The notes under the pieces: model-generated
Told to the model about the DNA's origin: nothing
Seen by the model: only the letters and a program-made list of their open reading frames with translations
Databases searched by the model: none
In this document: positions 6,948 to 14,552 of the stretch, one piece after another
How the letters are laid out: the number at the start of each line of letters is the position of its first letter
Numbering within the stretch: the stretch's first letter is position 1
Program-made: the position numbers and the translations under genes
NCBI GenBank assembly: GCA_036502405.1
Contig: DASXYP010000017.1
Span: 1 to 21,418, forward strand
Direction of reading: 5' to 3'
DNA: 21,418 bases
DNA from: Chersky-806 sp036502405
GTDB lineage: Bacteria; Actinomycetota; Acidimicrobiia; IMCC26256; JAENVU01

Positions 6948-7502
6948 TCACGAGAGCAGGTCCAGCGCCGGAGCGGTGACCCGCTTGATCTCCCCGGCAG
7001 TAGCAGGTCGCGACCGACCCGAGACCCAGGTCGCGTCGCCCGTACGACACACCGTCAGCTCGCGGACGTCTCTGAAGGTCCAGCGGATGATCGTCACCGT
7101 GCCGGGAAGCTGGCGACTGTCGTGCAGCTCGTGGGCGAGCTGAGCGTAGGACTCGCCGGAGCCGAGGATCGTGGCCGTGGACGAGAGGCGGACCGTGTCG
7201 ACCGTGCGGGAATCCTCGTCCGGCGGTGTGAACCGCATGCGGGAGTACTCGACCCCGGAGGGGTCCTCCTCGTAGCGGGTGTTGGTCATCTCACCCGCGA
7301 CGACCATGGACGTGAAGTCGAACGGATGGTCGTGCACCGGCGGGTCTTCCATGTCGGAGCTCGGGTCCCACACGTGGAGCCGGTACTCCCGGCGGTCGTC
7401 GAGGCGCAGGCCCAGGAGCCCGATGTCCTGCATCTTCCAGGGGTAGTCCCCGGCGTGCTCGAGGATCGTGCGCACCAAGGCCCGGTGCAGTGAGACGTCC
7501 AA
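6948..7502 (-). CDS. Cupin-like, probably metal-binding protein of unknown function
   Basis: 184 residues from a TTG start that is well supported: GAGGAGG lies five bases upstream. The centre carries VHDHPFDFTSMVVAGE, which matches the first cupin motif (His57, His59 and Glu71 as candidate metal ligands). A second motif near ESYAQLAHELHDSRQLPG offers His124 or His127, as in cysteine-dioxygenase-like cupins. The N-terminus (ALVRTILEHAGDYPW) is helical. No substrate can be inferred. The gene begins 19 bases after the stop of the dehydrogenase gene on the same strand, so the two are very likely one operon. Confidence 0.7.
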   Translation of the reverse strand: MDVSLHRALVRTILEHAGDYPWKMQDIGLLGLRLDDRREYRLHVWDPSSDMEDPPVHDHPFDFTSMVVAGEMTNTRYEEDPSGVEYSRMRFTPPDEDSRTVDTVRLSSTATILGSGESYAQLAHELHDSRQLPGTVTIIRWTFRDVRELTVCRTGDATWVSGRSRPATAGEIKRVTAPALDLLS

Positions 7503-7521
7503 CGGATCCTCCTCGTGGAGC

Positions 7522-8373
7522 TCAGGTGCCGGGCGGTTCCGGGGTGACGAGCTGGGCGGTGATGCCGCTCATGAGCTCGATGACGTCACGACGGGGCATG
7601 CCGCGGAACGCGGCCTCGGCGGCCCGGTTCGCCGCGCCGGCCGCGATCGACGGGATCGTCCCGAGCGCGGCGAGCGCGTCGCGCACGACGTCGGCCGGCT
7701 CCATCACACCCCGGAGATCACCGTCCGCCGGCTGCGAGCTCTGCCAGCCCGGTGTCCGCGTCGACCCCGGGCGGATCGCGACCACGTCGACCCCGTGGTC
7801 GCGCAGCTCGTACCAGAGACCTTCGGCGAGCACGAGGTCGAATGCCTTCGTCGCGGAGTAGAGCGCGACCTTCGCGGTCCCGGTCTCGGCCGCGATCGAC
7901 GACATGACGATGATCCCACCGCGCGTACGCGCGGCCATGCGTCCACCGAGCTCGTGGACGAGCACGACGGGCGCGCGGCAGTTGATGTCGATCGCGGTGA
8001 GGAGGTCGTCGAGCTCGGTGTCGAGGAACCACCCGACGGGCGACCACGCCGCGTTCGCGACGAGCAGGCCGATCTCGAGCTCGCCGACGGCCGCGCGGAC
8101 GGCGTCGAGCAGCGTCCCGGCCGGCTGCGCGAGATCCACCACCGCGGTGCGGACGTCCACGGCCTCCGCCCCCGACCGCAGCTCCGTCGCCACCGCGTCC
8201 AGCCCGGTCGCGTCGCGGTCGATGATGAGGAGATCGAGACCGGTCGCGGCGATCTGCCGGCAGTACTCGGCGCCGAGCCCCGTCGCACCCCCGGCGACGA
8301 GCGCACGCGGCCCGTACCGGCGGGCGAAGGTGGCGCCATCGAGCTTCGGCAGCTCGACCGGGTCGGCAGGCAT
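7522..8373 (-). CDS. Short-chain dehydrogenase/reductase (classical SDR)
   Basis: 283 residues from ATG 8373; the open frame to 8415 gives an unlikely basic prefix. The cofactor motif GGATGLG (residues 28-34) follows a strand ALVA, an acidic residue after the second strand (IIDRD) suggests NAD rather than NADP preference, and NAAW replaces the usual NAAG (107-110). The catalytic residues are all visible: Asn131, Ser159 in VMSSIAAETG, Tyr172 and Lys176 in YSATK, then RPGSTRTP. The substrate is unknown. Only a weak GGGG precedes the start. It is the first gene of a probable operon with the cupin-like gene, and is separated from map by a palindrome. Confidence 0.9.
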   Translation of the reverse strand: MPADPVELPKLDGATFARRYGPRALVAGGATGLGAEYCRQIAATGLDLLIIDRDATGLDAVATELRSGAEAVDVRTAVVDLAQPAGTLLDAVRAAVGELEIGLLVANAAWSPVGWFLDTELDDLLTAIDINCRAPVVLVHELGGRMAARTRGGIIVMSSIAAETGTAKVALYSATKAFDLVLAEGLWYELRDHGVDVVAIRPGSTRTPGWQSSQPADGDLRGVMEPADVVRDALAALGTIPSIAAGAANRAAEAAFRGMPRRDVIELMSGITAQLVTPEPPGT

Positions 8374-8439
8374 CGCCCCGCACGGTACCGGCCGGAGACG
8401 ATGCGCACGGCACAAGCGTCATGCCACTGCAGAACCAGA

Positions 8440-8453
8440 CCTCGGCGCCGAGG
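8440..8453 (-). terminator. Palindromic terminator after map, probable end of the ribosomal operon
   Basis: CCTCGGCGCCGAGG is a perfect 14-base palindrome starting two bases after the map stop codon. As RNA it folds to a five-base stem with a GCGC loop. It is followed on the minus strand by TCTGGTTCT, which is moderately T-rich. The next gene downstream is unrelated to translation, which supports a transcript end here. Confidence 0.55.
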
Positions 8454-8455
8454 AC

Positions 8456-9205
8456 CTACGCGACGGTCATGACCTCGGGGCCGTCATCGGTCAGCGCGAT
8501 CGTGTGCTCGAAGTGGGCCGAGCGGCGCCCGTCCGAGGTGACCACCGTCCATCCGTCCGCGAGCGTGCGCGTCCCCGGCTTGCCCGCGTTCACCATCGGC
8601 TCGATCGCGACGACCAGCCCGCTGCGGAGCTTGTAGCGCTGGTTCGGGCCGCCGGCGTAGTTCGGGATCTGGGGATCCTCGTGCATCGCGGTGCCGATCC
8701 CGTGGCCCACGTACTCGCGGACCACCGAGAACCCGCCCCCCTCGGCGACCGCCTGCACGGCCGCGCCGACCTGCCCGAGGGTGTTGCCCACCTGCACCTC
8801 CTCGATCGCGGCTTCGAGCGACCTGCGGGTGACGTCCATCAGCTGCTGCGACTCGTCGTCGACCTCGCCGATCGGCACCGTGATCGCCGCGTCGGCGTGC
8901 CAGCCCTGGATGATGGCGCCGCAGTCGAGCGAGAGGATGTCGCCCTCGGCCAGCTCGACGTCACCGGGGATGCCGTGCACGATCACGTCGTTCGGGGAGG
9001 TGCAGATCACGGCGGGGAAGCCGTGGTAGTTGAGGAAGTTCGAGCGAGCGCCGCGCTCGCTCAGCACCTCCCGGGCGACCGCGTCGATCTCGGCGGTCGT
9101 CACGCCCGGCTTGGCGGCGCGGGTGCAGCGCTCGTGCATCTCGGCGACGACTCGGCCGGCCTTGCGCATCAGCGCGATCTGGTCCGGGTTCTTGCGGGTG
9201 ATCAA
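8456..9205 (-). CDS. map: Methionine aminopeptidase, type I
   Basis: 249 residues from TTG 9205, preceded by GGAAGG at nine bases. It removes the initiator Met from nascent proteins. All expected residues are present: the substrate-side His77 (VHGIPGD), metal ligands Asp94 (LSLDCG), Asp105 (WHADAAIT), His168 (GHGIG), Glu202 (VAIEPM) and Glu233 (FEHTIAL), plus His175 (MHEDP). The length is normal for the short type I enzyme without an N-terminal zinc finger. It is the last gene of the ribosomal operon, 34 bases after adk. In most actinobacteria infA follows here, but in this window it does not. Confidence 0.97.
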   Translation of the reverse strand: MITRKNPDQIALMRKAGRVVAEMHERCTRAAKPGVTTAEIDAVAREVLSERGARSNFLNYHGFPAVICTSPNDVIVHGIPGDVELAEGDILSLDCGAIIQGWHADAAITVPIGEVDDESQQLMDVTRRSLEAAIEEVQVGNTLGQVGAAVQAVAEGGGFSVVREYVGHGIGTAMHEDPQIPNYAGGPNQRYKLRSGLVVAIEPMVNAGKPGTRTLADGWTVVTSDGRRSAHFEHTIALTDDGPEVMTVA

Positions 9206-9239
9206 GATGTGACGCCTTCCAGGGTTCAGGAGCGCGAGC

Positions 9240-9815
9240 TCAGGACGCGCCGGGCACGTCGATCGCGTCCAGCAGGCGTTTGAACACCTGGTCCTCGTCG
9301 CCTGTTCCGTCGACCTGCACCAGCACGTCCCGCTTGGCGTACAGGTCGATCAGCGGCTTGGTCTCCTGCTCGTAGAGCTCCAGCCGGCGCCGGATCGACT
9401 CGCGGGTGTCGTCCTCGCGGCCCCGGCCCAGGAGGCGCTCGATCGCCATGTCGGTGGGGACGTCGAGGTCGACGACGAGGTTCAGCGGGTAGTCCGTCCC
9501 GAGGATCCGGTCGAGCGCCTCGGCCTGGTTCTCCGTGCGCGGGAAGCCGTCGAGCACGAAGCCGTACTCGACCTCGGACGGGTTGGAGAAGCGCTCCTCG
9601 ACGACGTCCACCACGATGTCGTCGGGGACGAGCTCACCGCGGTCCATGTAGGCCTTGGCCTCGAGCCCGGCCGGGACGCCGACCGCGGCCGAGTCGCGGA
9701 AGAGCTGACCGGTCGAGAGGTGCTGGATCGAGAAGTGCCGGGCCAGACGCTCACCCTGCGTTCCCTTGCCGGCACCCTGCTTGCCGAGGATCACCAGCCG
9801 CGTCCCGCGCTTCAC
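9240..9815 (-). CDS. adk: Adenylate kinase, short form
   Basis: 191 residues from GTG 9815, 22 bases after secY. It interconverts AMP, ADP and ATP. The P-loop reads GKQGAGKGTQ (11-20), where most adenylate kinases have GPPGAGKGT, so both prolines are replaced. Other family marks are intact: HLSTGQLFR (AMP binding), DGFPRT (89-94) and a short LID region GRGREDDTRESIRRR without zinc-binding cysteines, as in other actinobacterial enzymes. The only nearby purine-rich sequence (GGAG) is about 11 bases upstream, so coupling to secY translation is likely. Confidence 0.96.
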   Translation of the reverse strand: MKRGTRLVILGKQGAGKGTQGERLARHFSIQHLSTGQLFRDSAAVGVPAGLEAKAYMDRGELVPDDIVVDVVEERFSNPSEVEYGFVLDGFPRTENQAEALDRILGTDYPLNLVVDLDVPTDMAIERLLGRGREDDTRESIRRRLELYEQETKPLIDLYAKRDVLVQVDGTGDEDQVFKRLLDAIDVPGAS

Positions 9816-9837
9816 AGCAGCATCATCTCCACGCGCC

Positions 9838-11139
9838 TCAGGTGAGGAAACCCTCGTAGTTGCGCATCATCAGCTGGCTGTCGATCTGCTTCATCGTCTC
9901 CAGCGCGACGCCCACGGTGATCAGCAGCGCGGTGCCACCGAACGGGAACTGCTGGATGTCCCACACCGCGAAGACCACGAGGGGGAGCAGCGCGATCGCG
10001 GCGAGGAACAGCGAGCCGGGCAGGGTGATGCGGTTCAGGACCTTCGCCAGGTACTTCTCGGTCGGCGGCCCCGGCCGGATGCCGGGGATGAACCCGCCCT
10101 GCTTGCGGATGATGTCCGCCTGCTGGGCCGGGTTGAACGCGATGGCCGTGTAGAAGTACGCGAAGAAGATGATCAGCAGCGTGTAGAGGCCCATGTAGAT
10201 GAGGCTGCGCTGGTTGGTGATGTTGTCGTTGACGAACTGCTGGAGGCCCTTCCAGTTCGTCGCAGTGGCGATCAGCGCCGGGAACGCGAGGATCGAGCTC
10301 GCGAAGATCACCGGGATCACGCCGGACTGGTTGACCTTGAGCGGGATGTAGGTGCTCTGGCCGCCGTACATCCGTCTGCCGACGACCCGTTTGGCGAATT
10401 GGACCGGGATGCGCCGCTGCCCGGATTCCACGAACACGATCGCGGCGATCATCCCGATGCCGATGATGCAGATCACGACGCCCTTGAACCAGCCGCCGCT
10501 GGCGAAGATCTCGCCGCCCTGGGCCGGCAGGCGCGAGACGACCGACGCGAAGATCAGGATCGACATCCCGTTGCCGACGCCGCGCTGGGTGATCAGCTCA
10601 CCGATCCACATCACGAGGGCGGTGCCCGCCACCCACGTCATGATGATGAGCGAAGCGCGCGCCGCGTTGAACCCGGGGATCATGTTCGTGCCCGTGAACC
10701 CGGCGAAGCCCAGGAGGCCCTGTTTGCCTTCCTTCAACGCGAAGACGAACCCGGTCGACTGGATCAGCGCGAGGGCGACGGTCAGGTACCGGGTCCACTG
10801 CGTGATCTTCTTCTGCCCGCTCTGACCCTCCTGCTGCCACTGCTCGAGCTTCGGGATGACCACCCCGAGGAGCTGCATGATGATCGATGCCGTGATGTAC
10901 GGCATGATCCCGAGGAAGAAGACCGAGACGCTCGTGATCGCGCCACCGGAGAAGAGGTCGAGGAAGCCCACGACGCCCGCGTTGGTCGAGCTGTCCTGCA
11001 GCTTCTGGATCTGCGCGAAGTCGACGTACGGGACGGGGATGTGCGTGCCCACCCGGTAGACCCCGACCATCAGGATCGTGAAGATGATCTTGTTGCGCAG
11101 GTCCGCTACCCGGAACATGTTCTTCAACCGGGAGAGCAC
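9838..11139 (-). CDS. secY: Preprotein translocase subunit SecY
   Basis: 433 residues from GTG 11139, with GAGGAGG ten bases upstream. It is the channel-forming subunit of the SecYEG translocon. The N-terminus (LRNKIIFTILMV) begins the first of ten membrane helices. GIMPYITASIIMQLL is the highly conserved second-helix region, KKITQWTRYLTV follows, and GGFIPGIRPGPPTEKYL matches the conserved C-terminal cytoplasmic loop used in SecA and ribosome contact. The length is usual for the family. It sits between rplO and adk, the standard spc-operon position, after a 72-base gap that contains a hairpin. Confidence 0.98.
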   Translation of the reverse strand: MLSRLKNMFRVADLRNKIIFTILMVGVYRVGTHIPVPYVDFAQIQKLQDSSTNAGVVGFLDLFSGGAITSVSVFFLGIMPYITASIIMQLLGVVIPKLEQWQQEGQSGQKKITQWTRYLTVALALIQSTGFVFALKEGKQGLLGFAGFTGTNMIPGFNAARASLIIMTWVAGTALVMWIGELITQRGVGNGMSILIFASVVSRLPAQGGEIFASGGWFKGVVICIIGIGMIAAIVFVESGQRRIPVQFAKRVVGRRMYGGQSTYIPLKVNQSGVIPVIFASSILAFPALIATATNWKGLQQFVNDNITNQRSLIYMGLYTLLIIFFAYFYTAIAFNPAQQADIIRKQGGFIPGIRPGPPTEKYLAKVLNRITLPGSLFLAAIALLPLVVFAVWDIQQFPFGGTALLITVGVALETMKQIDSQLMMRNYEGFLT

Positions 11140-11177
11140 GTGGGTGGGACCTCCTCGTACGGCGCAGGGGCGGGGAG

Positions 11178-11196
11178 GACCCGATGCTACCGGGTC
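11178..11196 (-). other. Hairpin in the rplO-secY gap
   Basis: Six-base perfect arms GACCCG (11178-11183) and CGGGTC (11191-11196) with a seven-base loop lie in a 72-base untranslated gap, unusually long for this operon. It lies about 40 bases before the secY start. It may be an attenuator, a processing site or an mRNA stability element that lowers secY-adk-map relative to ribosomal proteins. Confidence 0.35.
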
Positions 11197-11211
11197 GTTC
11201 CGCCGGGGCTT

Positions 11212-11703
11212 CTAGCGGTTGGTGAGCGCGTTCCCGCGGGCGGGCGGGCGCCGGTCACCCCACGGGGCGGGCACGATCTCGACCCGGCCGCCGGCACCCT
11301 CGATCGCGGTCCGGGCGCTCCGGGAGAAGGCGTGCGCCCGCACGGTCAGGGCCTTCGTGAGCTCGCCCCGGCCGAGCACCTTGACCAGGCCCTGCTTGGC
11401 GACGAGGCCCCGGGCCCGGAGCTCGTCGGGGCCGATATCGGTCCCGCCCTCGAACGCCTCGAGCGTGTCGAGGTTGACCACGTGGTACTCGACCCGGAAC
11501 GGGTTGTTGAAGCCCTTCAGCTTCGGGGTGCGGCGGGCGAGGGGGGTCTGACCACCCTCGAACCCGGGCTTGACCGAGCCGCGCGCGCCCTGGCCCTTGC
11601 TGCCCCGGCCCGCGGTCTTGCCACCCTTGCCCCCGATGCCGCGACCGACGCGCTTGGGCGCCTTCTTCGAGCCGGGCGCCGGCTTCAGATCGTGGATCTT
11701 CAT
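11212..11703 (-). CDS. rplO: 50S ribosomal protein L15
   Basis: 163 residues from ATG 11703. The N-terminal Gly/Lys-rich RNA-binding region is typical: GRGIGGKGGKTAGRGSKGQG, then KPGFEGGQTPL. The C-terminal globular domain (EFHVV-like VEYHVVNLDTLEAF and VKVLGRGELTKALTV) matches the family. It is about 15 residues longer than usual, ending in a basic PWGDRRPPARGNALTNR tail. Its ATG overlaps the rpmD stop as ATGA, so translation is coupled. It is a late-assembling protein of the large subunit. Confidence 0.97.
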   Translation of the reverse strand: MKIHDLKPAPGSKKAPKRVGRGIGGKGGKTAGRGSKGQGARGSVKPGFEGGQTPLARRTPKLKGFNNPFRVEYHVVNLDTLEAFEGGTDIGPDELRARGLVAKQGLVKVLGRGELTKALTVRAHAFSRSARTAIEGAGGRVEIVPAPWGDRRPPARGNALTNR

Positions 11704-11906
11704 GCTCCGTCACCTTCCGTCACCGTGACGAGGTGCGGCACCTTCGCCAGCATCCCCCGGATCACCGGTGTGTCGTCGTGCTCGACCGTCGTACCGATCC
11801 GCCGCAACCCGAGCGCGCGGAGCGTCCCGCGCTGCTTCGGCTTGATGCCGATCGCGGACTTCACCTGCGTCACCTTCAGCGCCTTGCTCGCTCCGTTTGC
11901 AGCCAT
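11700..11906 (-). CDS. rpmD: 50S ribosomal protein L30
   Basis: 68 residues from ATG 11906 (a GTG at 11909 is the adjacent alternative). KVTQVKSAIGIKPKQRGTLRALGLRRIG is the whole L30 signature region, ending with PVIRGMLAKVPHLVTV. The ATG shares one base with the rpsE stop (TGATG), and the gene ends in the ATGA junction with rplO. L30 is absent from some bacterial lineages, so its presence here is informative. Confidence 0.96.
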   Translation of the reverse strand: MAANGASKALKVTQVKSAIGIKPKQRGTLRALGLRRIGTTVEHDDTPVIRGMLAKVPHLVTVTEGDGA

Positions 11907-12454
11907 CACGCGACCTCGGTGACTTCCGTCTTCTTGGTGTTGCGCTCGCGGTAGGCCCGCAGCATGCCCGCGGTGCTGACCTCCTCGGCCGACTTGCCGC
12001 GCATCTTGGCCACGTCGTCCGGGCGGCGCAGGCCCTGGAGGCCGGCGATCGTCGCGCGCGAGACGTTGATGGCGTTCGCCGAGCCGAGCGACTTGGCGAG
12101 CACGTCGTGGACGCCCGCGGCCTCGAGGATCGCCCGGGCCGCGCCGCCGGCGATCACACCGGTTCCGGGCGCCGCCGGCTTGAGCAGCACCTTCGCCGCG
12201 TCGTGGATGCCGAGGATCTGGTGCGTGATGGTCGAGCCGGCGAGGGCGACGGGAAAGGTGTTCTTCTTGGCCTCTTCCATGCCCTTCTGGATCGCGGCGG
12301 GCACTTCCTTGGCCTTGCCGTAGCCGAGGCCCACGTTGCCCGCGCCGTCACCGACGACGACGAGCGCGGTGAAGGAGAACCTCCGTCCACCCTTGACCAC
12401 CTTCGCGACCCGGTTGATCGCGATGACCCGCTCTTCGTACTGGCCTTCGGCCAT
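11906..12454 (-). CDS. rpsE: 30S ribosomal protein S5
   Basis: 182 residues from ATG 12454, with AGGAGAGG five bases upstream. It carries the N-terminal double-stranded RNA-binding domain (RVAKVVKGGRRFSFTALVVV, GNVGLGYGKAKEVP) and the C-terminal domain (GVIAGGAARAILEAAGVHDV, SANAINVSRATIAGL). S5 helps decoding accuracy and lies at the mRNA entry with S3 and S4. The length is slightly above the E. coli form. It starts 20 bases after rplR. Confidence 0.98.
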   Translation of the reverse strand: MAEGQYEERVIAINRVAKVVKGGRRFSFTALVVVGDGAGNVGLGYGKAKEVPAAIQKGMEEAKKNTFPVALAGSTITHQILGIHDAAKVLLKPAAPGTGVIAGGAARAILEAAGVHDVLAKSLGSANAINVSRATIAGLQGLRRPDDVAKMRGKSAEEVSTAGMLRAYRERNTKKTEVTEVA

Positions 12455-12474
12455 GACGACCTCTCCTGTGCTGG

Positions 12475-12831
12475 CTAGAACTCGAGGCCCGCGCTGCGGG
12501 CACCGTCGGCGACCGCAGCGACGCGACCGTGATACTTGAACCCACCGCGGTCGAAGACGACCGCTTCGATGCCGGCCTGCTTCGCCCGCGCACCGAGTCG
12601 CTCGCCGACCGCCTTGGCCGCGGCGACGGTGCCGGCCGAGCCAGTGGCGCCGTCCTGCTCCACCGTGGACGCCGACGCGACCGTGCGCCCCGCGACATCG
12701 TCGATGATCTGGGCGTAGATGTGCTTGCTCGACCGGAAGACCGCGAGACGCGGGCGCGCGGCGGTGCCGCGGACCTTCTTGCGGACCCGGAAGTGCCTCC
12801 GTGACCTGGCGACCGGCTTGGTGTGGCTCAT
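12475..12831 (-). CDS. rplR: 50S ribosomal protein L18
   Basis: 118 residues from ATG 12831, preceded by AGAGGAA. RRHFRVRKKVRGTAARPRL and FRSSKHIYAQIIDD are the conserved 5S rRNA-binding segments, and VVFDRGGFKYHGRVAAVADGAR closes the protein as in all L18. It binds 5S rRNA in the central protuberance with L5. It lies ten bases after rplF. Confidence 0.97.
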   Translation of the reverse strand: MSHTKPVARSRRHFRVRKKVRGTAARPRLAVFRSSKHIYAQIIDDVAGRTVASASTVEQDGATGSAGTVAAAKAVGERLGARAKQAGIEAVVFDRGGFKYHGRVAAVADGARSAGLEF

Positions 12832-12841
12832 CTGTGTTCCT

Positions 12842-13381
12842 CTACTTCGCTGACTTCCCGGCCTTGCGCAGCACGCGCTCGTCCGAGTAGCGAATCCCCT
12901 TGCCCTTGTAGGGCTCGGGCTTGCGGACCTTGCGGATGTCGGCCGCGACCTGGCCGACGAGCTGCTTGTCGATGCCCCGGACCGTGATCCGGTTCGGCGC
13001 GGGCACCTCGAAGGTGATGCCCGCCGGCGCCTGCACCGGGACGCTGTGCGAGTAGCCGACCTGCAGCTCGATCTTGTCCTGGCCCTGGGCGATGGCCCGG
13101 TAGCCGACGCCGACGATCTCGAGGTCCCGGCTGAAGCCGTCCGAGACGCCGACGACCATGTTGTTGACCAGCGACCGGGTGAGGCCGTGCAGCGCGCGGT
13201 GCTCGCGCTCGTCGTCGGGACGCCCGATCATGATCTCGTCGCCGTCGCGCGCCACCGTGATGTCCTCGGGCGTGTCGAGCTCCAGGCTCCCCTTCGGACC
13301 CTTGACCGCGACGTGGCGGCCGCTGATCGTCACGTCCACGCCGGACGGGACCGTGATGGGCTTCTTGCCGATTCTGGACAT
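12842..13381 (-). CDS. rplF: 50S ribosomal protein L6
   Basis: 179 residues from ATG 13381. MSRIGKKPI is the classic N-terminus. The two duplicated RNA-binding modules are visible, and the C-terminal PEPYKGKGIRY motif, which contacts the sarcin-ricin loop region, is intact. It starts seven bases after rpsH, with no strong ribosome binding site of its own, so coupling is likely. Confidence 0.98.
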   Translation of the reverse strand: MSRIGKKPITVPSGVDVTISGRHVAVKGPKGSLELDTPEDITVARDGDEIMIGRPDDEREHRALHGLTRSLVNNMVVGVSDGFSRDLEIVGVGYRAIAQGQDKIELQVGYSHSVPVQAPAGITFEVPAPNRITVRGIDKQLVGQVAADIRKVRKPEPYKGKGIRYSDERVLRKAGKSAK

Positions 13382-13388
13382 GGCCGGG

Positions 13389-13793
13389 CTACCAGACCTG
13401 ACAGAGGATCTCGCCGCCCACCCGGCGCTCGCGCGCCTGGCGGTCGGTCAGGAGACCCTGGTTCGTGGACAGGACCGCGATGCCCATGCCTCCGAGCACC
13501 CGCGGCACCTGGTCCGCGGCGGTGTAGACCCGGAGGCCGGGCTTGGAGACCCGCTTGATGCCGGCGATCGTGCGCCGGCGGTCGGGCGTGTACTTGAGCG
13601 TGATCGTCAGCTTGCGCCCGGGCCGCGTCGGGTCGTCCGCCGCGTCCCACCCCTCGATGTAGCCCTCCTGCAGGAGGATGCGCGCGAGCGCCTCCTTCAC
13701 CTTCGAGGACGGCATGGAGGTGACGTCGTGCATCGCGATGTTCGCGTTGCGGATGCGGGTGAGCATGTCCGCGATCGGATCAGTCATCGTCAT
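13389..13793 (-). CDS. rpsH: 30S ribosomal protein S8
   Basis: 134 residues from ATG 13793; ATG 13787 would drop two residues. GAGGGGGG stands just upstream. DPIADMLTRIRNA is the invariant N-terminal motif and GMGIAVLSTNQGLLTDRQA-type C-terminus (STNQGLLTDRQARERRVGG) is the 16S rRNA-binding signature. In E. coli S8 is the translational repressor of the spc operon, acting on the rplE message; whether this holds here is not visible. It begins 13 bases after rpsN. Confidence 0.98.
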   Translation of the reverse strand: MTMTDPIADMLTRIRNANIAMHDVTSMPSSKVKEALARILLQEGYIEGWDAADDPTRPGRKLTITLKYTPDRRRTIAGIKRVSKPGLRVYTAADQVPRVLGGMGIAVLSTNQGLLTDRQARERRVGGEILCQVW

Positions 13794-13806
13794 CGGCTCG
13801 CCCCCC

Positions 13807-13992
13807 TCACCACGATGCCTTCGTCACGCCAGGGACCTCGCCGGCATGCGAGAGCTCGCGCAGGCAGATGCGGCAGAGCCCGAACTTGCGGTACACCGAG
13901 CGCGGCCGGCCGCACCGGCGGCACCGGGTGTAGGCACGGACCTTGAACTTCTGCTCGCCCTGCTGCTTGTTCACGAGCGCCTTCTTCGCCAT
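13807..13992 (-). CDS. rpsN: 30S ribosomal protein S14, zinc-binding type Z
   Basis: 61 residues from ATG 13992. It is the short form with four zinc-ligand cysteines, Cys24 and Cys27 (CRRC) and Cys40 and Cys43 (CRIC), and conserved RKFGLCRICLRELSHAGEVPG. Actinobacteria often carry this type in the spc cluster and may keep a cysteine-free copy elsewhere for zinc starvation; no second copy is in this window. It starts two bases after rplE. Confidence 0.98.
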   Translation of the reverse strand: MAKKALVNKQQGEQKFKVRAYTRCRRCGRPRSVYRKFGLCRICLRELSHAGEVPGVTKASW

Positions 13993-13994
13993 CG

Positions 13995-14552
13995 TTACCC
14001 CTGTGCTTCGGTGCGGCGGAATGGGAAACCGAGGGCGCGCAGGAGTGCGCGACCCTCGTCGTCGGTGCGGCCGGACGTGCAGATGGTGATGTCCATCCCC
14101 CGCACCGTGTCGATCTTGTCGTAGTCGATCTCCGGGAAGATCAGCTGCTCGGTGACCCCGAACGTGTAGTTGCCGCGGCCGTCGAACGACCTCGGGTTCA
14201 ATCCGCGGAAGTCACGGATGCGCGGGATCGCCAGGCTGACGAGCCGGTCGTAGAACTCCCACATGCGGTCGCCGCGCAACGTCACCTTGGCGCCGATCGG
14301 GTTGCCCTCGCGGAGCTTGAAGCCGGCGATCGACTTCTTCGCCCGGGTGACCACCGGCTTCTGCCCGCTGATGACGCCGAGGTCCACGAGCGCGCCGTCG
14401 AGCAGCGACGCGGTCTGGGTCGCCTGGCCGACGCCGCAGTTGATCACGATCTTCTCGAGGCGCGGCACCTGCATCACGTTGCCGAGCCCGAGCTCCTGCT
14501 GGAGTGCCGGGCGCAGCTCGGCGGCGTACCGCTCCTTCAGCCGGGGCGCCAT
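13995..14552 (-). CDS. rplE: 50S ribosomal protein L5
   Basis: 185 residues from ATG 14552, chosen because MAPRLKERY matches L5 N-termini and GGAAGG lies seven bases before it; the frame is open further but overlaps rplX. VPRLEKIVINCGVGQA, GQKPVVTRAKKSIAGFKLREG and RDFRGLNPRSFDGRGNYTFG are full family signatures. L5 binds 5S rRNA and P-site tRNA. The start shares one base with the rplX stop (TGATG). Confidence 0.98.
   Translation of the reverse strand: MAPRLKERYAAELRPALQQELGLGNVMQVPRLEKIVINCGVGQATQTASLLDGALVDLGVISGQKPVVTRAKKSIAGFKLREGNPIGAKVTLRGDRMWEFYDRLVSLAIPRIRDFRGLNPRSFDGRGNYTFGVTEQLIFPEIDYDKIDTVRGMDITICTSGRTDDEGRALLRALGFPFRRTEAQG

Noticed and set aside
7468..9283. Long plus-strand frames opposite the SDR and map genes
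   Set aside because: The minus-strand genes have complete catalytic motifs, while the plus-strand frames give low-complexity charged products with no support.
9766..11922. 718-codon open frame on the plus strand
   Set aside because: It is antisense to secY, rplO and rpmD, which are certain. The product is Arg/Asp/Glu/His-rich without any family feature.
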